A stretch of 64,000 bases of DNA from the NCBI GenBank assembly GCA_937139605.1, contig CAKZQG010000002.1:1-64000 (forward strand), in the 5' to 3' direction. Numbering within the stretch: the first letter of the stretch is position 1; each line of letters starts with the position of its first letter. The notes under the pieces are model-generated. The model saw only the letters and a list, made by a program, of their open reading frames with translations. It made no database searches and was not told the DNA's origin. A program made the position numbers and the translations under genes. The DNA is from an uncultured bacterium (GTDB lineage Bacteria > DRYD01). Of this stretch, positions 50,920 to 59,238 are shown one piece after another.

Positions 50920-52377
50920 ATGATAGTTATTTTATTTTTAGGGATTTTATTATTATTGCTGGATTTAGTGAATGCTAAAAATGTTTCTGATTTTGAACTT
51001 AGGGCTCGCTATGAATATTTTAATTATTTTAATAATAATAATAATTATGATAACTCTTATGGGTTTTTAGGGATTAATATAAGGTATAATTTTATGTTAG
51101 ATATAGATAGTAATACCTATGGTATGAGTTTATTTATCCCTTATTTATCTAATTTACCGAGGAATTCTAATTCTAATGTTGGGCCTTTAGGTTTGGGAGC
51201 TTTATATTATCAATTTTCTCATTCTCAAAACTCTAATTTTATTATAAAGCAGCTATTTGCTGATTTTAATTTATATAAAAAAAATATTAAAACTGAAAAT
51301 ATTGAATTGAATAAAACTTTAAGATTGAAGATAGGGAGGTTTGATTTTAATGATTCTAATGAAATTTTACCTGTTAATAGTACTTTAAAATGGATAAGAT
51401 TAAATAAAATCCAGCAGAGATTGATTGGGACTTTTGGATTTAGTCATATCCAGAGATCTTTTGAAGGTTTTAATCTTTATTTTAATAATTCTGTTAATAA
51501 TTCTGAAAGGTATAATTTTACTTTATTTTTTGGGAGGCCAACTTTTGGAGTATTTGATATTAAAACCCCCAATGAGCATATCGATAATTTATCTGTTGGG
51601 TATTTAAGCTATAATTTTATAAATGAAAAACGATTATCTGATTTTAGGCTATTTTATGGATATTATAATGATCATAGGAATGTTATTAAAACTTCTAATA
51701 ATTCTTTTGCTATTAGTGATTCTGTTCTTATTAATTCTATTGGGTTTAATTATTCTAAGGTTTTTGATACTAAAGAAGGTAGTTTAGATTTTGTTTTATA
51801 TTATATTTATCAATTTGGTAAATGGGGGAATTTAGATCATTCTGCTAATGCTTATTGTATTGATTTAGGATATAAATTTAAAAGTCTTTATTTAGAGCCT
51901 TATTTTAGGGTAGGTTATTTTAGAGCTTCTGGAGATAAAAACCCTTATGATAATAAGCATACTACTTTTACCCCTTATTTATATACTCCAAGGTTATATG
52001 CACTTTTCCCTTTTTATAATCAGATGAATATTTCTGATTTTAGTGTTTATTTGGGTTTAAAATTAACAGAGGATTTTAATTTAGCTTTGGAGTATCATGA
52101 TTTAAATTTAACTTCTAAGGAAGATAGATGGTATGCTGGTGGTGGAGCTTTTAATGAAAGTGTTTTTGGATATTCTGCTATTAACTCGTTTGGTCTATCT
52201 AAATTAGCTAACCTTTATAATATTACTTTTTCTTATAATTTTAATGATAATTCTAAATTAGTATTGTATTATGGGATAGCTAATGGGAAAGACGTTATTA
52301 AAAGGGTATTTAATTTAAAATCTAGTGCTAACTACTTTTTTATTGAATATACTCAAAAAATCAATTTCCTTAAATAA
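50920..52377 (+). CDS. Alginate-export-family outer-membrane beta-barrel
   Basis: 485 residues from the ATG at 50920 (GTG at 50911 is an alternative). A signal peptide MIVILFLGILLLLLDLVNA opens it, then alternating aromatic/polar beta strands to a C-terminal IEYTQKINFLK. RLKIGRFDFNDSNEIL and IQQRLIGTFGFSHIQRSFEG match the Alginate_exp family core. Members form 18-strand outer-membrane channels. The exported substrate is unknown; no alginate genes are nearby. The gene is the best evidence for an outer membrane. It precedes a MoeB-like gene by 46 bases. Confidence 0.85.
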   Translation: MIVILFLGILLLLLDLVNAKNVSDFELRARYEYFNYFNNNNNYDNSYGFLGINIRYNFMLDIDSNTYGMSLFIPYLSNLPRNSNSNVGPLGLGALYYQFSHSQNSNFIIKQLFADFNLYKKNIKTENIELNKTLRLKIGRFDFNDSNEILPVNSTLKWIRLNKIQQRLIGTFGFSHIQRSFEGFNLYFNNSVNNSERYNFTLFFGRPTFGVFDIKTPNEHIDNLSVGYLSYNFINEKRLSDFRLFYGYYNDHRNVIKTSNNSFAISDSVLINSIGFNYSKVFDTKEGSLDFVLYYIYQFGKWGNLDHSANAYCIDLGYKFKSLYLEPYFRVGYFRASGDKNPYDNKHTTFTPYLYTPRLYALFPFYNQMNISDFSVYLGLKLTEDFNLALEYHDLNLTSKEDRWYAGGGAFNESVFGYSAINSFGLSKLANLYNITFSYNFNDNSKLVLYYGIANGKDVIKRVFNLKSSANYFFIEYTQKINFLK

Positions 52378-52423
52378 AGTATATTATTTTAAAATGTAGA
52401 ATAATAGTACTAAGGGGAATAAT

Positions 52424-53446
52424 ATGGAAGGCATTAATATTGACAGATATTTAAGGCACGTTATATTACCTGAGATTGGGTATCAGAAGCAAAAGGAGTT
52501 AAAAAATAGGAAGGTATTAATAGTAGGCTTAGGAGCTTTAGGGAGTGTTATTAGTGTTTATTTAGCGGCTTTTGGGGTTGGGTATCTTAGGTTAATTGAT
52601 TTTGATAGAGTATCTATTTTTAATCTTCATCGGCAAGTATTTTATAAACAAAAAGATTTATCTAAAAAGAAGGCTAAGGTTATTAAAAAGTATATAAATG
52701 AACAAAATCCGGAGGTATTTGTTGATGCTATTGATCAGCCATTAAGTTATGCTAATTTTCAAAAGATTTTTAAAGATATAGATTTAGTTATAGATGCTAC
52801 CGATAGGTTAAGTAGGAAATTTTTGATAAATGATGTTTCTAAGATTTATAGAATCCCATTTGTTTTTGGGAGTATTTATCGATTTGAGGGGATGGCTGCT
52901 TTATTTTGGGATTCTGCTTGTTTGAGGTGTCTTTTTAATGAAAGGTTTGATGCCCCTTCTTGTGAGGATTCGGGAGTTTTTACTCCTATTTCTATTGCTG
53001 TTTCCTCTATTCAGTTATCTTTAGCTCTTAAATTTTTGTTAGGAATCCCTTTTAAGAAGAATACTTTATTTGTTTTTGATTTTCTTTATGATAGTTTTTT
53101 TGAATATACTATAAAACCTAATAAAAGTTGTTTGTGTAATAATATAGAATCTTTAAAGGATAGTTTATTTAGGATTAGGGATATTGAGGTTAAGAAAGTA
53201 AATAAAGATCTTGATATAGTTTTTGATTTATCTAATGTACCAGCGCTTAAGAATAATCGGGATTTAAAAAAATTAGAAGAGAAAGTAAGGAGTTTAGCAA
53301 ATGGAAAAAATAGGATAGTTTTTAAGTGTAGGAGGGGAGAGAAGAGTTTAGAATATGCAAAATATTTTAGAAATTTAGGAGTTAATTGTTTTAGTTTGAT
53401 AAATGGTAATGAGTCTGGTTGTATTAAGAGTATTGGTATTGAATGA
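52424..53446 (+). CDS. moeB: ThiF/MoeB-type adenylyltransferase with C-terminal rhodanese-like domain
   Basis: 340 residues. RYLRHVILPEIGYQKQ, the nucleotide loop VLIVGLGALGSVISVYLAAF, FDRVSIFNLHRQVFY and the conserved DATDRL are E1-like motifs. Zinc cysteines are in CLRC and CLC. The C-terminal 90 residues hold a compact rhodanese-like domain with the loop CRRGEKS. Such MoeB-rhodanese proteins adenylate and load sulfur on MoaD (47045) or ThiS. GGGGAA precedes the ATG. The rhodanese part is shorter than usual. Confidence 0.88.
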   Translation: MEGINIDRYLRHVILPEIGYQKQKELKNRKVLIVGLGALGSVISVYLAAFGVGYLRLIDFDRVSIFNLHRQVFYKQKDLSKKKAKVIKKYINEQNPEVFVDAIDQPLSYANFQKIFKDIDLVIDATDRLSRKFLINDVSKIYRIPFVFGSIYRFEGMAALFWDSACLRCLFNERFDAPSCEDSGVFTPISIAVSSIQLSLALKFLLGIPFKKNTLFVFDFLYDSFFEYTIKPNKSCLCNNIESLKDSLFRIRDIEVKKVNKDLDIVFDLSNVPALKNNRDLKKLEEKVRSLANGKNRIVFKCRRGEKSLEYAKYFRNLGVNCFSLINGNESGCIKSIGIE

Positions 53447-53756
53447 TATCTTTATAAAGTGAAAACCATTATTATGAGGGTATTTAGAAAATGGGTTATG
53501 GGGCATTAAGACACATTGTTAGTGGTTTTTGTGGTTATTTAATTCCTATATAGGTCGTTAGCCCCATTATTAGGGGGGTATTTAACCCCCTAAGGGGTTA
53601 TGGGGCAAGCCCCATTGTTAGGGGGGTTTTTGGGGTTATCTTAACCCCCTAAGAAAAATTGATTTTTATCAATAAAATAATAAAATTTTTTATGATAAAA
53701 AAAGAGGAATTTTTTTTTTGAATAATATTATTAATAACTTAAGGAGGTGATAATTA
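53447..53756. repeat. Intergenic region with G/C-rich inverted repeats
   Basis: No gene in 310 bases. Between 53558 and 53653 the arm TTAGGGGG...CCCCCTAA occurs twice (53570-53577 with 53586-53593; 53618-53625 with 53645-53652), the palindrome ATGGGGC-AA-GCCCCAT lies between them (53600-53615), and TAACCCC/GGGGTTA offers an alternative fold. GTTATGGGGC also appears at about 53493. The G/C content is far above the surroundings. It resembles a small non-autonomous repeat or a cluster of terminators. Confidence 0.6.
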
Positions 53757-54491
53757 ATGTTAAAGATAATATCAAAACTAAATATAACAGTTTTTATTTT
53801 TATATTAATAGGGATAATATTAAGCATGATATCATATAATATTTCTTTTGATAATAAGTTTAGTAATTTATTAGCAAGTTCTTCAATAGGTAGCGGTATT
53901 GGAGGAGGTAACATTATAGGAAAAGTATCAAATACTTTTGGAACTCCATTAAATAGGGACGTAGACAAAGATGGAGATAGTGATGCTGCTGTAGTTCTTA
54001 ATAACATCGCTGGCGGGAATGGTTGGGATTATGGATATTCTTTGTATGTAGATAGCAATGGTAAAGTTTATGTCACTGGGAGGAGCTCTAATGGTAGTAA
54101 TTCGGATATGTATGTAATAAGGATAAACAGTGATGGGACTATGGATAATACGTTTGATAGTGATGGTAAAGTTGTTGTTAATTCCATCGCTGGCGGGAAT
54201 GGGCATGATATTGGAAGATCCCTGTATGTAGATAGCAGTGGTAAAGTTTATGTCACTGGAGAGAGCGATAATGGTAGTAATTGGGATATGTATGTAATAA
54301 GGCTAAACAGTGATGGGAGTATGGATAATACGTTTGGAACTAATGGGAAAGTTGTTGTTAATTCCATCGCTGGCGGGAATTGGCATGATGATGGAGATTC
54401 TGTGTATGTAGATAGCAATGGTAAAGTTTTTGTCACTGGGGAAAGCTGGAATGGTAGTAATGATGATATGTATGTAATAGAGATAGAGTAG
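53757..54491 (+). CDS. Delta-60 repeat surface/secreted protein
   Basis: 244 residues. A hydrophobic signal anchor (residues 8-28) precedes a linker with VDKDGDSDAAV and then about 2.7 repeats of exactly 60 residues: GGNGWDYGYSLYVDSNGKVY, then TG-S-NGS, then DMYVIRINSDGTMDNTF. This is the delta-60 (TIGR02608-like) beta-propeller-type repeat. AAGGAGGTGA precedes the ATG. The protein stops mid-repeat (YVIEIE), shorter than typical multi-repeat members, so it may be truncated. A decayed copy of its 5' part lies at 56284-56482. Confidence 0.82.
   Translation: MLKIISKLNITVFIFILIGIILSMISYNISFDNKFSNLLASSSIGSGIGGGNIIGKVSNTFGTPLNRDVDKDGDSDAAVVLNNIAGGNGWDYGYSLYVDSNGKVYVTGRSSNGSNSDMYVIRINSDGTMDNTFDSDGKVVVNSIAGGNGHDIGRSLYVDSSGKVYVTGESDNGSNWDMYVIRLNSDGSMDNTFGTNGKVVVNSIAGGNWHDDGDSVYVDSNGKVFVTGESWNGSNDDMYVIEIE
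54005..54484 (+). repeat. 180-base tandem repeat (2.7 units)
   Basis: Units start at 54005, 54185 and 54365 with CATCGCTGGCGGGAAT and have a period of exactly 180 bases. They encode the 60-residue protein repeats. The copies are close to identical at the DNA level and richer in G than the flanks, so recent expansion or conversion is likely. Confidence 0.9.
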
Positions 54492-54536
54492 GGTTAGAGA
54501 AATTGAAAATAAAATTTAAAAAATAAAATTTAAAGC

Positions 54537-54565
54537 AAGGGGGGCTTTTTGCTCCCTTTTTTATT
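54537..54565 (+). terminator. Rho-independent terminator after the delta-60 gene
   Basis: A 7-bp stem AAGGGGG/CTCCCTT (54537-54543 with 54552-54558, one G-T pair) and 8-base loop are followed by TTTTATTTATT. Confidence 0.72.
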
Positions 54566-54766
54566 TATTCATTTAAACTAAAAATTTTTAGAGTTATTTT
54601 TTTATTTAGAATTTCTTTCTTTATTTAAGATTAATTTTTTATTTTGAATGAATTTTTTTAGAATTAGATTTTCATATTGAATAAATTCTTAAAAAATAAC
54701 AGGATTATATTTAAAATTAATTTAAATATTAATTAGACAATGTTTATTTAAAAAGGGGTGCTTTTT

Positions 54767-56290
54767 ATGAGAAAATTACCAATAGGAATAAGTGATTTTA
54801 AGGAATTGATAACAAATAATTACATATATGTAGATAAAACAAGGTATATATATGAATTGCTAAGTAGCTCAAAGTATATATTTTTAAGTAGGCCTAGACG
54901 CTTTGGCAAATCTTTATTATTATCAACAATAGAATATTTATATGAAGGTAAAAAAGAATTATTTAAAGGGTTATACATAGAAGATAAATGGGATTGGAAT
55001 CAAAAATATCCTGTTATTAGAATAGATTTTTCAGTGGATATAAGAGAGTATAAGGGAGTATATAGTAGGATAGAAGATGAACTAGAGATTAACTATAAGA
55101 AATATAAAATGAAGGAAAGTAAAAAGAAAGACGAAGTAACAAGATTTAAAAAATTAATAATAGATTTAAGTGAGAAATATAGGAAGCAGGTAGTGGTATT
55201 AATAGATGAGTATGATAAGCCAATATTAGATCTAATAGAGGATAAAAAACAAGCAGAAGAAGCAAGAAAAATATTAAAAGAATTTTATTCAGTGTTAAAA
55301 GGGTTAGATAGATATATAAAATTCGTGTTAGTAACAGGAGTTAGTAAATTTGCAAAAGTATCATTATTTAGTGGGTTGAATCAATTAGAAGATATCTCAT
55401 TAAGTAAAGAATATGGAGATATTTGCGGATATACTCAAGAAGAATTAGAACATTATTTTAAAGGGTATCTAAAAGATGTGAATATAGAAGAAGTAAGAGA
55501 ATGGTATAATGGGTATAATTTTTTAGCTAATAAAGTATATAACCCATTTGATGTGTTGTTATATTTAAGAAAGAAGGAGATAAGGAATTATTGGTATGAA
55601 ACAGGAACGCCAAGTTTTTTAATAAAGTTAATAAAACAAAAGGAGTATAATATAGCGGAATTAGAAGGGATAAAAGCAGATGAGAGTTTATTAAATAAAT
55701 TTGATGTAGAAGAAATAGAAATAGAAGCCATAATGTTTCAAAGTGGGTATTTAACGATAAGAGATTATAAGGTAAGTGAAAATGGGATATTATTTGAATT
55801 GGGATTCCCGAATAAGGAAGTAAGGGTGTCATTTAATAGAGATATATTATATAATTTAGTAAAACAAAAATCAAAAGTAAATGTAATAGCAGAAAAAATA
55901 ATAGAAATATTAAAAGAAGAAAAAATAGGAGAGTTAAAGGAACAAATAGAGATATTAATAAGTGCAATAAGTTATATGTATTTAAAAGAAGAATATAGTT
56001 ATGTAATAGCAGTATTTAGTATGTTATATACAACGGGATTAGATGTGATAATAGAAGATAATACATCAAAAGGGCGGATAGATATGAGTGTAATAGTGGA
56101 TAAAAAAATAGTATATGTAATGGAGTTTAAGGTAGTAGATAATCAAAAAGAAAAAGGGAAAGCCTTAAAACAAATTAAAGAAAAAGAATACTTTAAAAAA
56201 TATTTGAATTATGAGAAGATATATTTAGTAGGGATAGAGTTTGATAAAAACAATAAAAATTTAGTTAATTTTGAATATGAATTATTATAA
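54767..56290 (+). CDS. AAA-ATPase-like/PD-(D/E)XK nuclease family protein
   Basis: 507 residues from the ATG at 54767, after AAAAGGGG. The N-terminal module (PF09820-like) has LPIGISDFKELI, YVDKTRYIYEL, the P-loop SRPRRFGKSLLLST and Walker B VVLIDEYDKPI. The C-terminal module (PF08011-like) has the PD-(D/E)XK core GRIDMSV...VYVMEFKV. These genes are common, multicopy and often near mobile DNA in anaerobes; their role is unknown. Here the gene is flanked by an intact and a decayed copy of the delta-60 gene. A, G and Glu/Lys codons are more frequent than in neighbours. Confidence 0.9.
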   Translation: MRKLPIGISDFKELITNNYIYVDKTRYIYELLSSSKYIFLSRPRRFGKSLLLSTIEYLYEGKKELFKGLYIEDKWDWNQKYPVIRIDFSVDIREYKGVYSRIEDELEINYKKYKMKESKKKDEVTRFKKLIIDLSEKYRKQVVVLIDEYDKPILDLIEDKKQAEEARKILKEFYSVLKGLDRYIKFVLVTGVSKFAKVSLFSGLNQLEDISLSKEYGDICGYTQEELEHYFKGYLKDVNIEEVREWYNGYNFLANKVYNPFDVLLYLRKKEIRNYWYETGTPSFLIKLIKQKEYNIAELEGIKADESLLNKFDVEEIEIEAIMFQSGYLTIRDYKVSENGILFELGFPNKEVRVSFNRDILYNLVKQKSKVNVIAEKIIEILKEEKIGELKEQIEILISAISYMYLKEEYSYVIAVFSMLYTTGLDVIIEDNTSKGRIDMSVIVDKKIVYVMEFKVVDNQKEKGKALKQIKEKEYFKKYLNYEKIYLVGIEFDKNNKNLVNFEYELL

Positions 56291-56482
56291 AAAAGGATTT
56301 TTTCGAATAATGTTATTATATACTATTTATAATACTTCTTGTGATAATAATTTTATTAATTTATTGGGAGGTTCTTCAATAGCTGAAAGTAGTGGAGTTA
56401 ATATATTAAGAAAAGTCTCAAATATTTTTGGAACTCTATTAAATAAGGATATAGACAATGAAGGAGATAACGATGCTGTCGC
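56284..56482 (+). pseudogene. Decayed duplicate of the 5' part of the delta-60 gene
   Basis: From the stop of the AAA gene onward the DNA matches 53693-53995 with gaps: the poly-A/poly-T stretch, GATAATAA, TTATT...GGTTCTTCAATAG, AAAAGT-TCAAATA and TTTTTGGAACT. The encoded fragment FINLLGGSSIAESSG...VSNIFGTLLNKDIDNEGDND parallels FSNLLASSSIGSG...VSNTFGTPLNRDVDKDGDSD. The similarity ends at GATGCTGTCGC near 56482, before any 60-residue repeat. Confidence 0.78.
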
Positions 56483-56489
56483 ATATTAT

Positions 56490-56830
56490 CTCTTTCTTTT
56501 TTTTTCTTCTACTAAGTCTATTACTTCTTTTAGTTTGTTTAAATTATAATCACTTGTATAGCTTTCTATTAACTGTATTAACCCTAAGTAATCTCTTTTT
56601 TTAATAAATCTTTGTAATGATTCGGATGCTTTGTAATAAATTGATTTTGAATTTTAAATTTTAAATTTGATAACAAAGTCAGGGATAATTATTTTAGGGT
56701 ATTGTTCTTTTACTTTTATAACATTTATATCTGTTACGTTTTGTATTTAAAAATAAATCAGATAATAGTTTAGCAGGAATGTCAGGTCTTTCATAAAATA
56801 TGCTATTAAAATAATAATCTAAATCCTAAT
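56490..56830 (-). pseudogene. Remnant of an unidentified gene
   Basis: On the minus strand short open pieces in different frames read as one decayed protein: FNSIFYERPDIPAKLLSDLF, then TDINVIKVKEQYPKIIIPDF, then SIYYKASESLQRFIKKRDYL and NLNKLKEVIDLVEEKKRK. Stops and frameshifts separate them. No family is recognised. It is cut on its 3' side near the junction with the delta-60 duplicate. The remaining DNA to 57146 shows nothing. Confidence 0.45.
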
Positions 56831-57146
56831 ACATATTTTAAAATATGTTTTTTAAAAGTATATTTAATTTTTAAATTATTCTTTATTTTTGGGATTATTC
56901 CTATAAAAAAATAACTAAAAAAAGACTATTATAATTCATTAATTTATAAATAAAAGAGAAAAAGACTACTTAAAAAAGAAAAAATATAATTTCTAAGACA
57001 CATATACAAAAGAAAAGAAAAGAAAATAATTCTAAAGTAAGGAATAACTTCAATAAAAAAAACTAACTCCAAAATAAAACCAACTAAATCCTATCTAATT
57101 TAATCTAATTTGAATGTGTTGTATGATTTATTATGAAATTTTATAA

Positions 57147-58334
57147 TTATGAAATTTTATAGATACTACCATATTTACTTTCTAATTTCCCATCTAATTC
57201 TAATTTTGATAAAATAAAAACTATTTTAGTTATATCTAAATCTATTTCTTTATTATTGATTAATTTTTCTTTTAGTTTTTGACTTATTTCTGTAATAGAT
57301 AATTCCTGATATTCTTTTAAGATATCTATTATTGTATTTTCTAAAATGTTGTCTTTTTCATTTAATTCATTTAGTTCATTTTTTTCACTTAAATTGTTTA
57401 AGTTATTTAAATTATAATGATTTTTTAAGTTAAAGTAATCAATTATGGTATTAGCTAATTCTTCTATAGTAGATACTAATTTTCCACCGGAATTGATTAG
57501 TTTTTTAGAACCATTAAAGTTAGAGTTAAAATCTAAAAATGGAACGATTAATTCTTTACCAAATTCTATGGCATATTTTCCGGTAGTAATACTACCGCTT
57601 TTTTCTGCTGCCTGAAAAACTATCACTATATCAGAAATTAATGAGATTATCCTATTTCTGTAAGGGAAATAATACTTTTGGGGTTTGATGTTATCGGGAT
57701 ATTCTGATAAAAGTAATCCACTTTTGGATATCTTTAATTGTAATTCTTTGTTAATAGCAGGATAATAATAAAATATCCCATTTCCTAAGACTGCAATGGT
57801 TTTTATATTATTTTCAATAGATAGTTTGTGTACTAAAGCATCTACTCCCACAGCTAAACCACTAACAATAACAAAATCTTTTAATAAATATTTATATTTT
57901 TCAAAAAATGAATTGATAAATTTTATAGTTTTGGTTTCTGGTTTCCTAGAACCAACTATTGCTATTTTTTTATAGCCTTTTGATAATAAATTATAATCAC
58001 CATTATAAAAGAGAAGCCCTATTGGATAGTCATTTAAAATTAAATAATTTAAGAAATCTTCTTCCCAAAAGAACTTTACTTTACTTTTTAATTTATCAAT
58101 GCTTATATTAATATCTGTTTTAGTAATTTCTAATTTATTATTAATTTTATTTTCAAGATCTTTTAAGATTTCATAAATTTTTGTTAGATTATAAGGAGGA
58201 TTTAACAAATTAAATGTTTCCAAAATTTTATAAATTTTATAAAAATCAAATTTAAAATAAAAATATAGTTTAAGAAAAATATTTTTTAAGTTTTGAATAA
58301 AATTAGGGTTTTCATATTCATTGAAGTTTTCCAT
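57147..58334 (-). CDS. dprA: DNA processing protein DprA/Smf
   Basis: 395 residues. The Rossmann core has IAIVGSRKPETKTIKF, VSGLAVGVDALVHK, TIAVLGNGIFYYYP, FPYRNRIIS and EKSGSITTGKYAIEFGKEL, all DprA landmarks. A winged-helix-like C-terminus (about 330-395) follows a Asn/Glu-rich linker, and a SAM-like N-terminal region precedes. DprA loads RecA on single-stranded DNA during transformation; together with the type IV pilus genes it hints at competence. It is last in the kinase/YchF/tpiA/dprA run, 55 bases after tpiA. Confidence 0.92.
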   Translation of the reverse strand: MENFNEYENPNFIQNLKNIFLKLYFYFKFDFYKIYKILETFNLLNPPYNLTKIYEILKDLENKINNKLEITKTDINISIDKLKSKVKFFWEEDFLNYLILNDYPIGLLFYNGDYNLLSKGYKKIAIVGSRKPETKTIKFINSFFEKYKYLLKDFVIVSGLAVGVDALVHKLSIENNIKTIAVLGNGIFYYYPAINKELQLKISKSGLLLSEYPDNIKPQKYYFPYRNRIISLISDIVIVFQAAEKSGSITTGKYAIEFGKELIVPFLDFNSNFNGSKKLINSGGKLVSTIEELANTIIDYFNLKNHYNLNNLNNLSEKNELNELNEKDNILENTIIDILKEYQELSITEISQKLKEKLINNKEIDLDITKIVFILSKLELDGKLESKYGSIYKIS

Positions 58335-58389
58335 AGTATTACAACTTAAGTATTATAAGATTCATTTAATTAATTTTTTATTGTAGGTA

Positions 58390-59187
58390 TTATGTTTCGA
58401 AGTGTTCTTTATCAAATTGTAGGTTATTAACGCCACTAAAGGTAAGAGTAACAATTCTTTCAAATTCAATGGGATCTAAGCTTTTAGAGCCTACTAAAAC
58501 TCCTGATAGTCCGGTTTTAAATGTTGCGAAATATGCAGTATTTTCTTCAACACTTCCACCATATAAAACTGGAACCTCTTTATAGTTTTTTCTTAAATAA
58601 TCAATTATAAAACTAGCAGCTTCTTTTATATCACTAATTTCCATAGGAACCCCTGTACCAATAGCCCAAACAGGTTCATACGCTAATACCATTAATTCAA
58701 ACTTATTAAATCCTTTTAAAGCTAAATCAATTTGGTTTTTAATAACTTCAAAAGCGATTCCTTTTCTGCGTTGTTCTAAATTCTCTCCAACACATAAAAT
58801 AAATGGCATATTATGCTCTTGGCATAGCAACACTTTTTTATTTATTAATTCATCTGTTTCGTTAAAAATATTTCTTCTTTCGGAATGCCCTAAAATCACT
58901 CCATCACAACCTATAGATTTTAACATAATAATAGTAATTTCTCCAGTATATGCACCTTTTAAAACATGCGACATATTTTGAGCATATATTTTAACTCTTT
59001 TAGAAATATCTTTTAAGGGTTTAATATATACATATGGTACTCCAGCAATTAATTTAATATATTCTTGGTAATCTATAATAATTCTAGATACATTGGTTTC
59101 CATATAGTTAATCCAATTTACAGCTTGTTCAAAAGTTAGATTAGCTTTCCAGTTAGCAGCGGGAATAGATAATTTTATATCTATCAT
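58390..59187 (-). CDS. tpiA: Triosephosphate isomerase
   Basis: 265 residues. AANWKANLTFEQAV carries the catalytic lysine, GHSERRNIF the catalytic histidine, AYEPVWAIGTG the catalytic glutamate and loop 6, and VLYGGSVEENTA the phosphate-binding loop. The enzyme interconverts dihydroxyacetone phosphate and glyceraldehyde 3-phosphate. GGAGGG precedes the ATG. It sits within a run of otherwise non-glycolytic genes. Confidence 0.96.
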   Translation of the reverse strand: MIDIKLSIPAANWKANLTFEQAVNWINYMETNVSRIIIDYQEYIKLIAGVPYVYIKPLKDISKRVKIYAQNMSHVLKGAYTGEITIIMLKSIGCDGVILGHSERRNIFNETDELINKKVLLCQEHNMPFILCVGENLEQRRKGIAFEVIKNQIDLALKGFNKFELMVLAYEPVWAIGTGVPMEISDIKEAASFIIDYLRKNYKEVPVLYGGSVEENTAYFATFKTGLSGVLVGSKSLDPIEFERIVTLTFSGVNNLQFDKEHFET

Positions 59188-59238
59188 ATTTTAACCCTCC
59201 CTAATATTTTTTTTGTATTATTTTTTTATTTTAATATA

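Noticed and set aside
53949..54436. Minus-strand frames across the delta-60 repeats
   Set aside because: They follow the same 180-base period because they are antisense to the repeats; low-complexity Thr/Ile/Pro translation.
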